Source: Burkholderiales bacterium
Lineage (GTDB): Bacteria > Pseudomonadota > Gammaproteobacteria > Burkholderiales > Burkholderiaceae_C
Assembly (NCBI GenBank): GCA_028868305.1
Contig: JAGWUS010000002.1
Span: forward strand, 1-64,000
DNA length: 64,000 nt
Direction of reading: 5' to 3'
Both the position numbers and the translations under genes were made by a program. Position 1 is the first letter of the stretch; every line of letters starts with the position of its first letter. Shown here one piece after another: positions 49,753-58,439 of the stretch. The notes beneath the pieces are model-generated. The model was not told the DNA's origin, ran no database searches, and saw nothing but the letters and a program-made list of their open reading frames with translations.

Positions 49753-51231
49753 TTAGACGCCCTCGAGCAAGGCAAGCAGCTTGGCGTGGATGCCACCAAA
49801 TCCGCCATTGCTCATGCACAAAATATGGTCACCTGGCCGCGCCTGCGCCACCACCTGCTGCGCCAGCAGTTCAACGCTGCTGGCGACGGACGCTTTGGTG
49901 CCCAGCGGGGCCAGCGCTTCCGATGCGTCCCAGCCCAGGCCGCCCGTGTGGCAGAAAGCCAGGTCTGCTTCTTCCAGACTCCATGGGAGCTGCGCTTTTA
50001 TGGCCCCAAGTTTCATGGTGTTGGAGCGCGGTTCAAACACCGCCAGGATGCGTGCCGTGCCCACCTTGCGCCGCAAGCCGTTGATGGTGGTGCGAATGGC
50101 GGTGGGATGGTGGGCAAAGTCGTCGTACACGGTGACGGGTGCCGAGGTGGCTCGCCCGCCAAGCACCACTTGCCCACGGACCTCCATGCGCCGCTTGACG
50201 TTCTCGAAGGTCGCCAGCGCCTGTGCGGCCACCGCGGGAGCCACGCCAACGTGTTCTGCCGCAGCGATGGCGGCCAACGCATTGAGTTGGTTGTGCACCC
50301 CGCTCAGCGTCCATTGCACACGTGCAACCGGTGTACCGCGGTAAAGCACGCTGAAGTCGTGTGGATCACCCAAGGCGGTGAAATCGCTGACCGCCGCACC
50401 AAAACTGCGGGTTTCGCTCCACAGGCCCTGGTGCAGTACCCGGGCCAGGCTTTCTTCCAGCCCGTTGACGACGACGCGGCCAGTGCGGGGCACGGTGCGC
50501 ACCAGGTGGTGAAACTGGCGTTCGATCGCGGCCAGGTCATCAAAAATGTCGGCGTGGTCAAACTCCAGATTGTTGAGTACGGCAGTGCGGGGCCGGTAGT
50601 GCACAAACTTGCTGCGTTTGTCAAAAAAGGCGGTGTCGTATTCGTCGGCTTCAATCACGAACAGAGGGCGGTGGGGCGGCACTGGGCTCTGCTCCGTGTC
50701 CCCCGCCCGCGTTGCGGGCTCCTCCTTTACCTGCGCAGAACCCAGTGCCGCCCCTCCGCCCAGGCGCGCGGAGACGCCGAAATTCATGGGGACACCGCCG
50801 ACCAGAAAACCGGGTTGCAAACCCGCGCATTCCAGAATCCAGGCCAGCATCGCTGTAGTGGTGGTTTTGCCATGGGTGCCGGCAACAGCCAGCACGTGGC
50901 GACCCTGCAGCACATGCTCGGCCAGCCACTGGGGGCCGCTGGTGTAGGGCGCTCCGGCGTCCAGGATGGCTTCCATCAGCGGAAATTTGGGGTTGCCATC
51001 GGTCAGATGGGCGCGGCTGACCACGTTGCCGACCACATACATGTCGGGTTGCAACGCCATCTGCTCCGCACCAAAGCCTTCAATCAGTTCGATGCCCAGC
51101 GCCCGCAACTGGTCGCTCATGGGAGGGTAAACACTGGCATCGCAGCCGGTAACTGTGTGACCTGCCTCGCGGGCCAGGGCAGCCAGTCCACCCATGAAGG
51201 TGCCGCAGATGCCGATAATATGTATGTGCAT
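49753..51231 (-). CDS. mpl: UDP-MurNAc:L-Ala-gamma-D-Glu-meso-DAP ligase Mpl
   Basis: [90 protein letters not shown]. Confidence 0.95.
   Translation of the reverse strand: MHIHIIGICGTFMGGLAALAREAGHTVTGCDASVYPPMSDQLRALGIELIEGFGAEQMALQPDMYVVGNVVSRAHLTDGNPKFPLMEAILDAGAPYTSGPQWLAEHVLQGRHVLAVAGTHGKTTTTAMLAWILECAGLQPGFLVGGVPMNFGVSARLGGGAALGSAQVKEEPATRAGDTEQSPVPPHRPLFVIEADEYDTAFFDKRSKFVHYRPRTAVLNNLEFDHADIFDDLAAIERQFHHLVRTVPRTGRVVVNGLEESLARVLHQGLWSETRSFGAAVSDFTALGDPHDFSVLYRGTPVARVQWTLSGVHNQLNALAAIAAAEHVGVAPAVAAQALATFENVKRRMEVRGQVVLGGRATSAPVTVYDDFAHHPTAIRTTINGLRRKVGTARILAVFEPRSNTMKLGAIKAQLPWSLEEADLAFCHTGGLGWDASEALAPLGTKASVASSVELLAQQVVAQARPGDHILCMSNGGFGGIHAKLLALLEGV
50675..50752. repeat. nested palindromic element inside mpl
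   Basis: Outer arms ggcggcactgggctctgc / gcagaacccagtgccgcc (17/18 complementary); inner perfect hairpin gcccgc-gtt-gcgggc at 50705-50719. Confidence 0.85.
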
Positions 51232-51303
51232 GTGGGTATTTTAAGGCTCCAGCCCACGCTCTACGTGCACAGGTAGCTATCAAAAGTGAAGCAAAATGTG
51301 ACC

Positions 51304-51897
51304 ATGGATGCATTGAAGGAAGAAGTCGCCGCGACCGCCGCCCGCCTGGTGGTGGAAGAGGGACTGGAATATGGCGCGGCCAAGCGACGGGCCGTCAAAC
51401 AGCTGGGGCTGTCGGCGCGCGGAGGCTTGCCCGACAACGACCAGGTTGAAGCGGCTGTGCGCGAATACATCGCACTGTTTTGTGCGGACACCCAGCCGGT
51501 CGAGTTGTGTGCGCTGCGCGAAGTTGCGCTGCAATGGATGGAGCGCCTCGAGCGTTTTCGTCCGCATCTTGCCGGTGCGGTGTGGCACGGCACGGCAACG
51601 CGGCTGTCCGATATTTACCTGCAACTGTTCTGCGATGACCCGAAATCGGCCGAAATAGGGCTCATTGACATGGGGGTTCGCTTTGACGCGACCACGGTCA
51701 CCGGATTCCAGGGCGAACCGGTCGATGCCCTGAGTGTGCATGTTCGCGTTCCCGCATTGGGGGAGTCTGTGGGTTTGCACCTGATGGTGTATGACTTTGA
51801 CGACCTGCGCGGTGCCCTCAAGCCGGATGGCCAGGGCCGCCGCCCCAGGGGCGACCTGGCGGCCGTGCGTGCTTTGTTGCATGATGGCGGACCATGA
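51304..51897 (+). CDS. conserved hypothetical protein
   Basis: ORF 51286-51897; ATG at 51304 (MDALKEEVAATAARLVVEEGLEYGAAKRRAVKQLG) is a plausible start; overlaps the next gene start by 4 bp. Confidence 0.7.
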   Translation: MDALKEEVAATAARLVVEEGLEYGAAKRRAVKQLGLSARGGLPDNDQVEAAVREYIALFCADTQPVELCALREVALQWMERLERFRPHLAGAVWHGTATRLSDIYLQLFCDDPKSAEIGLIDMGVRFDATTVTGFQGEPVDALSVHVRVPALGESVGLHLMVYDFDDLRGALKPDGQGRRPRGDLAAVRALLHDGGP

Positions 51898-52466
51898 CGA
51901 CTAACAAGCAAGCTGACACGTCTCAAGACAACCCTGATCCCACGCCACGCCGTGTCATGCTGGCCGCAGCTGTGGCTGCGACCCTGGCGGGCTTGGCTGT
52001 GGCCAGGTGGCGCGCGCAGGATGCAGTGCCGGCACCCAATCCGGGGGCGCCCATAGATGGCTTCTGGGCATTGCAATGGGATGCGCCACAGGGTGGGCAC
52101 GTGAGATTGGTTGATTTTCAGGGGCGACCTTTGATCATCAACTTCTGGGCCACCTGGTGCCCTCCCTGTGTTGAAGAATTGCCGCTTATTGATGCTTTTT
52201 TCATGAAAAACAAGGCTAACGGCTGGCAAGTTATCGGATTGGCGGTGGATAAACTCTCTGCAGTGCAAGCCTTCCTGCAAAAAATGCCACTGCATTTTCC
52301 TGTTGGATTGGCGGGTCTGTCGGGGACAGAGCTGGGGCGGGGGTTGGGAAATTTGGCCGGCGGCCTTCCATTTACCATCCTGTTGGCTGCTGATGGTCGC
52401 GTGATACAGCGAAAAATGGGAAAGTTAACACCTGCCGACCTCGATACTTGGGCTGCATTAAAATAG
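51894..52466 (+). CDS. TlpA/ResA-like thioredoxin-family protein
   Basis: N-terminal TM; LIINFWATWCPPCVEELPLIDAFF (CPPC). Confidence 0.88.
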   Translation: MTTNKQADTSQDNPDPTPRRVMLAAAVAATLAGLAVARWRAQDAVPAPNPGAPIDGFWALQWDAPQGGHVRLVDFQGRPLIINFWATWCPPCVEELPLIDAFFMKNKANGWQVIGLAVDKLSAVQAFLQKMPLHFPVGLAGLSGTELGRGLGNLAGGLPFTILLAADGRVIQRKMGKLTPADLDTWAALK

Positions 52467-52637
52467 GCAATATGGGCTGTCCGTCTGTATACGGAACAAG
52501 CTCGGGAAGCAGGTGCTTGTTTCCTGGTTGTCGGAAGTATTTATCAATATTTAACCGAAATTAAATATATTTTCCGTCTGATAGGTGAGTTTTGCTGTAA
52601 ATTCGCCGCTTGAATTACGACGGTTGTTGGAGACTTC

Positions 52638-53099
52638 ATGGACTTACGCAAACTCAAAACCCTGATCGACCTGGTATCAGATTCCAATGTGTCTGAGCTG
52701 GAAATTACCGAAGCGGAAGGCAAGGTACGCATTGTCAAAGGTGGCGGTGCTCTGGTGCAAGGCTATGCACCTCCCCCGGTGTATGCGCAGCCGGTTGCTG
52801 CCCCCCCTGCAGCCCCTGCTCCGGCAGCCGCCGCAGCGGCTCCGGTGGTGGAAGCCGTAGCAGAAGGCCACACCCTCAAGTCGCCCATGGTTGGTACGTT
52901 CTACCAAGCGTCGTCACCCGGCGCCAAGCCCTTTGTCGAGGTGGGTGATTCCATCAAAGTCGGTGAGACCATCTGCATTATTGAAGCGATGAAGATCCTC
53001 AACGAGATTGAAGCAGACAAGTCCGGCACGGTGACGCGAATTTTGTGCGAAAACGGGCAAGCCGTAGAGTACGGACAACCCCTGTTCATCATCGAATAA
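52638..53099 (+). CDS. accB: biotin carboxyl carrier protein of acetyl-CoA carboxylase
   Basis: [50 protein letters not shown] biotinylation motif. Confidence 0.96.
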   Translation: MDLRKLKTLIDLVSDSNVSELEITEAEGKVRIVKGGGALVQGYAPPPVYAQPVAAPPAAPAPAAAAAAPVVEAVAEGHTLKSPMVGTFYQASSPGAKPFVEVGDSIKVGETICIIEAMKILNEIEADKSGTVTRILCENGQAVEYGQPLFIIE

Positions 53100-53116
53100 A
53101 CCAGCGCACGCAGCCC

Positions 53117-54466
53117 ATGTTCAAAAAAATCCTGGTCGCCAACCGTGGCGAGATTGCTCTGCGAATCCAGCGTGCCTGCCGCGAGTTGGGCGTCAAGGCG
53201 GTGATGGTGTATTCCGAGGCAGACCGCGACGCCAAATATGTGAAACTGGCCGAAGAGGCGGTTTGCATTGGCCCGGCACCCTCTGGTCAGAGCTATCTCA
53301 ACATGCCAGCCATCATATCTGCGGCGGAAGTCACGGATGCAGAGGCGATCCACCCCGGATATGGCTTTCTCAGCGAGAACGCCGACTTCGCCGAGCGGGT
53401 GGAAAAGAGCGGGTTCCAGTTCATCGGGCCTACCCCGGAGTCCATCCGCATCATGGGCGATAAGGTGTCTGCCAAGCAGGCCATGATCCGCGCTGGTGTG
53501 CCTTGCGTGCCGGGCTCCGAGGGCGAATTGCCGGACGATCCGGTACTGATTCGCCGTATTGCCAAGGCCATTGGTTATCCGGTCATCATCAAGGCTGCCG
53601 GCGGCGGCGGCGGGCGCGGCATGCGTGTGGTGCACACCGAAGCGGCCCTCGTCAACGCTGTGGCCATGACCAAGGCAGAGGCTGGCGCGGCGTTTAACAA
53701 TCCGGCGGTTTACATGGAGAAATTTCTCCAGAACCCCCGCCATATTGAAATTCAGATCATTGCCGACAAGCACAAGAATGCGGTGTACTTGGGGGAGCGC
53801 GATTGCTCCATGCAGCGCCGTCACCAGAAGATTCTGGAGGAGTCGCCAGCACCGGGTATCAATCGCAAACTGATTGAGCGCATTGGTGAGCGCTGTGTGG
53901 CGGCGTGCAAGAAGATCGGTTACCGCGGCGCTGGCACATTTGAGTTCCTGTATGAAGATGGCGAGTTTTACTTCATCGAGATGAACACGCGTGTCCAGGT
54001 AGAGCACCCGGTGACTGAAATGGTGACTGGCATCGATATCGTCAGAACCCAGATCATGGTCGCCGCCGGTGAGAAACTACCGTTCACTCAGCGCCAGATC
54101 GCGGTGCATGGACATGCCATCGAGTGCCGTGTGAATGCAGAAGATCCCTACAAATTCACCCCGTCGCCTGGTCGCGTGACCATGTGGCATGCGCCCGGTG
54201 GTCCAGGGGTGCGTGTGGACTCCCACGTATATACCAATTATTTTGTGCCGCCCAATTACGACTCCATGATCGGAAAAATCATCGTGCATGGGGATACCCG
54301 TGAACAGGCGTTGGCACGCATGTGCACCGCGCTGGCAGAAACGGTGGTGGAGGGCATCAACACCAATATTCCGCTGCACCGTGAACTGATGGTGGACGCC
54401 AAGTTCATGGCCGGTGGTACCAATATCCACTACCTGGAACATTGGCTTGAGCAGCATAAACGCTGA
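53117..54466 (+). CDS. accC: acetyl-CoA carboxylase biotin carboxylase subunit
   Basis: [59 protein letters not shown]. Confidence 0.97.
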   Translation: MFKKILVANRGEIALRIQRACRELGVKAVMVYSEADRDAKYVKLAEEAVCIGPAPSGQSYLNMPAIISAAEVTDAEAIHPGYGFLSENADFAERVEKSGFQFIGPTPESIRIMGDKVSAKQAMIRAGVPCVPGSEGELPDDPVLIRRIAKAIGYPVIIKAAGGGGGRGMRVVHTEAALVNAVAMTKAEAGAAFNNPAVYMEKFLQNPRHIEIQIIADKHKNAVYLGERDCSMQRRHQKILEESPAPGINRKLIERIGERCVAACKKIGYRGAGTFEFLYEDGEFYFIEMNTRVQVEHPVTEMVTGIDIVRTQIMVAAGEKLPFTQRQIAVHGHAIECRVNAEDPYKFTPSPGRVTMWHAPGGPGVRVDSHVYTNYFVPPNYDSMIGKIIVHGDTREQALARMCTALAETVVEGINTNIPLHRELMVDAKFMAGGTNIHYLEHWLEQHKR

Positions 54467-54477
54467 AAAGACGCTGC

Positions 54478-55356
54478 ATGTTTGAACTGCGCCTGATGTG
54501 CCCGGAGGACCGGGTTGAGACTGTGAGTGACGCACTGGATGCGCTGGACGCACTGAGTGTTAGCGTGGAAGACGCGGATGCCCAGACGGACGCAGAGCAG
54601 GCACTGTTTGGTGAACCTGGAATGCCGCCCCCCAAGGACGGCTGGCAACGTTCCCGTGTGATCGCCCTTTTTGCGGATGAATCGCTGGCGCAGGAAGCGT
54701 CTGACCTGCTGCAGGCACAGGATTTTTTTCCTGGCTGCCGAGTGCTCGATATTGCCGCTGTGCCGGATCAGGACTGGGTCCGGTTGACCCAGTCGCAGTT
54801 CGCACCGGTTGAGGTGACTGCAGATTTCTGGATCGTACCGACATGGCATGAGCCACCTGCCCAGGCGCGCCAGGTGATTCGGCTTGATCCGGGACTGGCC
54901 TTTGGAACGGGAACCCATCCGACCACCCGCATGTGCCTGCGCTGGATTGCTAGGCATTCTGCCCACGAACGTGTACTGGATTACGGTTGCGGTTCAGGCA
55001 TCCTGGCAATAGGTGCAGCCAAATACGGTGCGCGGGAAGTCGTTGCGGTGGATATCGATGCGGCGGCTGTTCAGGCGACCGCACTCAATGCCGTGGCCAA
55101 CGAAGTCCAACTGTACGCCGGTCTACCTGACAACGCTCAGGGTAAATTCAGTTTGGTGCTGGCCAACATTCTTGCAACGCCGCTCAAGGTGCTGGCGCCA
55201 CTGCTGTGTGCCCATGTGGCGCAAGGTGGCAATCTGGTGCTGGCTGGCATTCTGGCCCGTCAGGCCGATGAGCTTACAGACGCTTATGCCCCCTACTGCA
55301 AGCTGGCTGTTGCCGACAGCGAGGATGGCTGGATTCTGATGACTGCCACCCTCTAA
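54478..55356 (+). CDS. prmA: ribosomal protein L11 methyltransferase PrmA
   Basis: DPGLAFGTGTHPTTRMCLRWI; VLDYGCGSGILAIGAAKYGA; LVLANILATPLKVLAPLL. Confidence 0.94.
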   Translation: MFELRLMCPEDRVETVSDALDALDALSVSVEDADAQTDAEQALFGEPGMPPPKDGWQRSRVIALFADESLAQEASDLLQAQDFFPGCRVLDIAAVPDQDWVRLTQSQFAPVEVTADFWIVPTWHEPPAQARQVIRLDPGLAFGTGTHPTTRMCLRWIARHSAHERVLDYGCGSGILAIGAAKYGAREVVAVDIDAAAVQATALNAVANEVQLYAGLPDNAQGKFSLVLANILATPLKVLAPLLCAHVAQGGNLVLAGILARQADELTDAYAPYCKLAVADSEDGWILMTATL

Positions 55357-55389
55357 ATCGCGCCCGTCGGGTTCTACAATGCTCTCTAG

Positions 55390-56421
55390 ATGAGCTTGAT
55401 TACCCAATGCCCTGCCTGCGCCACGATGTTCAAGGTCGTGCCGGATCAGCTTCGCATTTCAGACGGTTGGGTGCGTTGTGGTCAGTGTGACGAGGTCTTT
55501 GACGCCAACGCACATTTGCAACCCGCGTTCGAGACAGCGCCGGAGGTTGTGCAAAAGGAAACGCCGGCGGAGTTGGATTGGGGTGCCATGCTGGACACCG
55601 AGACCAGAACTCCGAAGCATGCCATGGCACTGGAGTTTCCAAAGACGGTGCAAGCTGAGTCCCCGGCTGTTGACGCGGTTGACTTCGACCCCATTCCGAG
55701 CGCGTTTTCAGACCGACACACCCCTAATGTGCCGGGTGACGCCGCATCAAAGGAAGCAGATTTTGATGTGATCGTTGATCCGCTGGATGCTGTTTCGACG
55801 GATGATACGGTTGTGTATGCTGGGTCTTCGATCGTGGCGGACCAGGAGCCACCACGGGATCAAGTGCCTGAGCCAGCATTCGCCTTGCAAGAACCCAAGA
55901 CTCCCCAGTTTCTGAAGCGCGACCGGCTACAGCGTGCAAAGGGTGCCAGGGGTGTGCGTGTGGTTTGGATGTTCTTGTCCGTGCTGATGGCCTGCGTGTT
56001 GGTCATGCAGGTTCTGGTGCAGGAACGTGATCGCATTGTCGCCACAACCCCTTCGATGTCTACCTGGATGCAACCCTTGTGTAATGCAATGGACTGCAAG
56101 ATTGCACCCCTCAAGCAAATTGAATCGATCGTGATTGATCAGTCGTCTTTCAGCAAGGCCAAGAGTGAAGGGTATTTGCTGGGTTTTTCAGTCAAGAGCA
56201 CAGCACTGACGGAGGTCGCCACCCCTTCGCTGGAATTGACGCTGACCGACATGCAGGACCGAGCCGTCGTTCGCCGCGTTTTTTCTCCGCGCGAATTGGG
56301 ATACCAGAGTCTGGTACTCAACCCGGGAGGGGAATGGTCAGGCTCTGTACCCGTGGACGTCAAACTGGCCGATGGCAGTGAACGTATTTCGGGGTATCGC
56401 CTGCTGGCCTTTTACCCGTAA
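55390..56421 (+). CDS. DUF3426 / zinc-ribbon (MJ0042-type) membrane protein
   Basis: MSLITQCPACATMFKVVPDQLRISDGWVRCGQCDEVFDANAHL; central TM. Confidence 0.85.
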   Translation: MSLITQCPACATMFKVVPDQLRISDGWVRCGQCDEVFDANAHLQPAFETAPEVVQKETPAELDWGAMLDTETRTPKHAMALEFPKTVQAESPAVDAVDFDPIPSAFSDRHTPNVPGDAASKEADFDVIVDPLDAVSTDDTVVYAGSSIVADQEPPRDQVPEPAFALQEPKTPQFLKRDRLQRAKGARGVRVVWMFLSVLMACVLVMQVLVQERDRIVATTPSMSTWMQPLCNAMDCKIAPLKQIESIVIDQSSFSKAKSEGYLLGFSVKSTALTEVATPSLELTLTDMQDRAVVRRVFSPRELGYQSLVLNPGGEWSGSVPVDVKLADGSERISGYRLLAFYP

Positions 56422-56452
56422 AAAAAGCCCGAAACTTTTCAGTTCCGGGCTT
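56420..56452 (-). terminator. Rho-independent terminator, U-tract on the minus strand
   Basis: agcccgaaacttttcagttccgggct stem; minus-strand read ends gggcttttttt. Confidence 0.8.
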
Positions 56453-56473
56453 GGACCTTTAATCGTTGAACGA

Positions 56474-56956
56474 TCAGGGCTTGCTGGCAGTCGGAAATGG
56501 CCAAGCAGCCTGAGGGTTCAGTGTGGTCTGTGCGGCTGGTGCAGCAGGAGCTGCTTTGGCAGCGGGTGCTTTCGCGGCTTTCTTCGCAGCCGGCTTTTTG
56601 GCTGCCTTTTTAGCTGCTGGCTTCTTGGCTGCTGCAGCTTTTTTGGCTGGAGCCTTCTTGGCCGCTGCTTTCTTGGCCGGTGCAGCCTTTTTAGCGGCTA
56701 CTTTTTTCGCAGGTGCTGCTTTCTTGGCAGCTGGCTTTTTGGCTGCTGCAGCTTTTTTGGCTGGAGCGGCTTTCTTAGCGGGTGCTGCCTTCTTAGCGGG
56801 AGCAGCTTTCTTTGCAGCTACTTTCTTAGCGGGAGCAGCTTTCTTAGCAGCTACTTTTTTCGCGGGAGCAGCTTTCTTAGCAGCTACTTTTTTCGCGGGA
56901 GCAGCTTTCTTAGCGGGAGCGGCCTTTTTTGCGGCCGGTTTTTTTGCAGTTGCCAT
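56474..56956 (-). CDS. histone H1-like Lys/Ala/Pro-rich protein
   Basis: MATAKKPAAKKAAPAKKAAPAKKVAAKKAAPAKK...; alternative start codon directly upstream. Confidence 0.85.
   Translation of the reverse strand: MATAKKPAAKKAAPAKKAAPAKKVAAKKAAPAKKVAAKKAAPAKKVAAKKAAPAKKAAPAKKAAPAKKAAAAKKPAAKKAAPAKKVAAKKAAPAKKAAAKKAPAKKAAAAKKPAAKKAAKKPAAKKAAKAPAAKAAPAAPAAQTTLNPQAAWPFPTASKP
56801..56899 (-). repeat. 33-bp tandem repeat (11-codon unit) within the H1-like gene
   Basis: agcagctttcttagcagctacttttttcgcggg; copies 56834-56866 and 56867-56899 identical, 56801-56833 diverged by a few bases. Confidence 0.85.
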
Positions 56957-57126
56957 CATTTTCTCCTTGATCAATTTACAAAGAGCACTTCTTGCGTGTT
57001 GGATACAAGAAGCGATTCATTCCGTTGGGTTTGGTCCCAGCGAAATGAACTCGGTGACACGTCCTCCGACAACCCTCGTTGTGGTCTTGCGGAGTGGCGT
57101 GAAATTCTTAAAAACATATTGATTCG

Positions 57127-58320
57127 TTAATCCCAGGACAGTGCGCCGCCCGACTGGTATTCAATGACGCGCGTTTCGAAAAAGTTGCGTTCCTTCTTCA
57201 GGTCGATCATTTCGCTCATCCAGGGGAAAGGATTTTCTTCGTTGGGGAAGAGGGCCTCGAGACCAATCTGCGTGGCCCGGCGGTTTGCGATGTAGCGCAG
57301 GTAGCCCTTGAACATCGACGCATTCATGCCCAGTACGCCACGTGGCATGGTGTCTTCAGCGTAACGGTATTCCAACTCCACGGCCTTCTCAAACAGAGCT
57401 TTGATTTCAGCCTTGAACTCAGTGGTCCAGAGGTTGGGATTCTCAGCCTTGAGCTGGTTGATCAGGTCGATGCCGAAGTTACAGTGCATGGATTCGTCGC
57501 GCAAGATGTACTGGTACTGCTCGGCGGCGCCCGTCATCTTGTTTTGGCGACCCAGCGCCAGAATCTGAGTAAAGCCGACGTAAAAGAACAGGCCTTCCAT
57601 CAGGCAGGCGAACACGATCAGGGACTTGAGCAGTGTCTGGTCAGTGTCCTGGGTACCCGTGTGGAAGTTGGGGTTCATAATCGCCTCGATGAAGGGGATC
57701 AGGAACTCGTCCTTGTCACGGATGGACTGCACTTCGTTATAAGCGTTGAAAATCTCGCCTTCATCGAGCCCCAGCGACTCCACGATGTACTGGTAGGCAT
57801 GTGTGTGGATGGCTTCTTCAAAGGCCTGCCGCAACAGGAACTGACGGCACTCAGGCGCCGTGATGTGGCGGTAGGTGCCCAGCACAATGTTGTTGGCAGC
57901 CAGTGAGTCAGCTGTCACAAAAAAGCCCAGATTGCGCTTGACGATGCGACGCTCGTCTTCGGTCAGACCATTGGGATCTTTCCAGAGCGCGATGTCGCGG
58001 GTCATGTTGACTTCTTGCGGCATCCAGTGGTTGGCGCAGGTAGCGAGGTACTTCTCCCACGCCCACTTGTACTTGAAGGGCACCAACTGGTTGACGTCGG
58101 TCTGGCCGTTGATGATGCGTTTGTCGGCGGCACGCACACGACGTGGTGCAGCCGCTGGTGCGGCGTGGATGGCGGAGGTGGATTGAAATACCGCTCCATC
58201 GTTCAGAGTGCGCACGTTTGGAGAAGAGGGAGACTCCTGCACCAGCGGTGCATTGATAGCAGCCGTACGTGCAAAATTTGTCGGCGTTGCGGGCTTAACT
58301 TCGTCGTCCCAGGTCAGCAT
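57127..58320 (-). CDS. nrdB: ribonucleoside-diphosphate reductase class Ia, beta subunit
   Basis: [54 protein letters not shown]; start could also be METSMLTW at 58332. Confidence 0.94.
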   Translation of the reverse strand: MLTWDDEVKPATPTNFARTAAINAPLVQESPSSPNVRTLNDGAVFQSTSAIHAAPAAAPRRVRAADKRIINGQTDVNQLVPFKYKWAWEKYLATCANHWMPQEVNMTRDIALWKDPNGLTEDERRIVKRNLGFFVTADSLAANNIVLGTYRHITAPECRQFLLRQAFEEAIHTHAYQYIVESLGLDEGEIFNAYNEVQSIRDKDEFLIPFIEAIMNPNFHTGTQDTDQTLLKSLIVFACLMEGLFFYVGFTQILALGRQNKMTGAAEQYQYILRDESMHCNFGIDLINQLKAENPNLWTTEFKAEIKALFEKAVELEYRYAEDTMPRGVLGMNASMFKGYLRYIANRRATQIGLEALFPNEENPFPWMSEMIDLKKERNFFETRVIEYQSGGALSWD

Positions 58321-58439
58321 AGATGTTTCCAATCAGCGAATTATGAGAGCAGTGAAATGAAATGAAAAGCGATCATGTCATTCACTGCATATTTGTGTTG
58401 TTCAATAGCATCGCATTGAAGCTGCGTTGTCGCGCAACT

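Noticed and set aside
49786-51276. 496-aa plus-strand ORF
   Set aside because: Fully antisense to mpl, which has strong conserved motifs.
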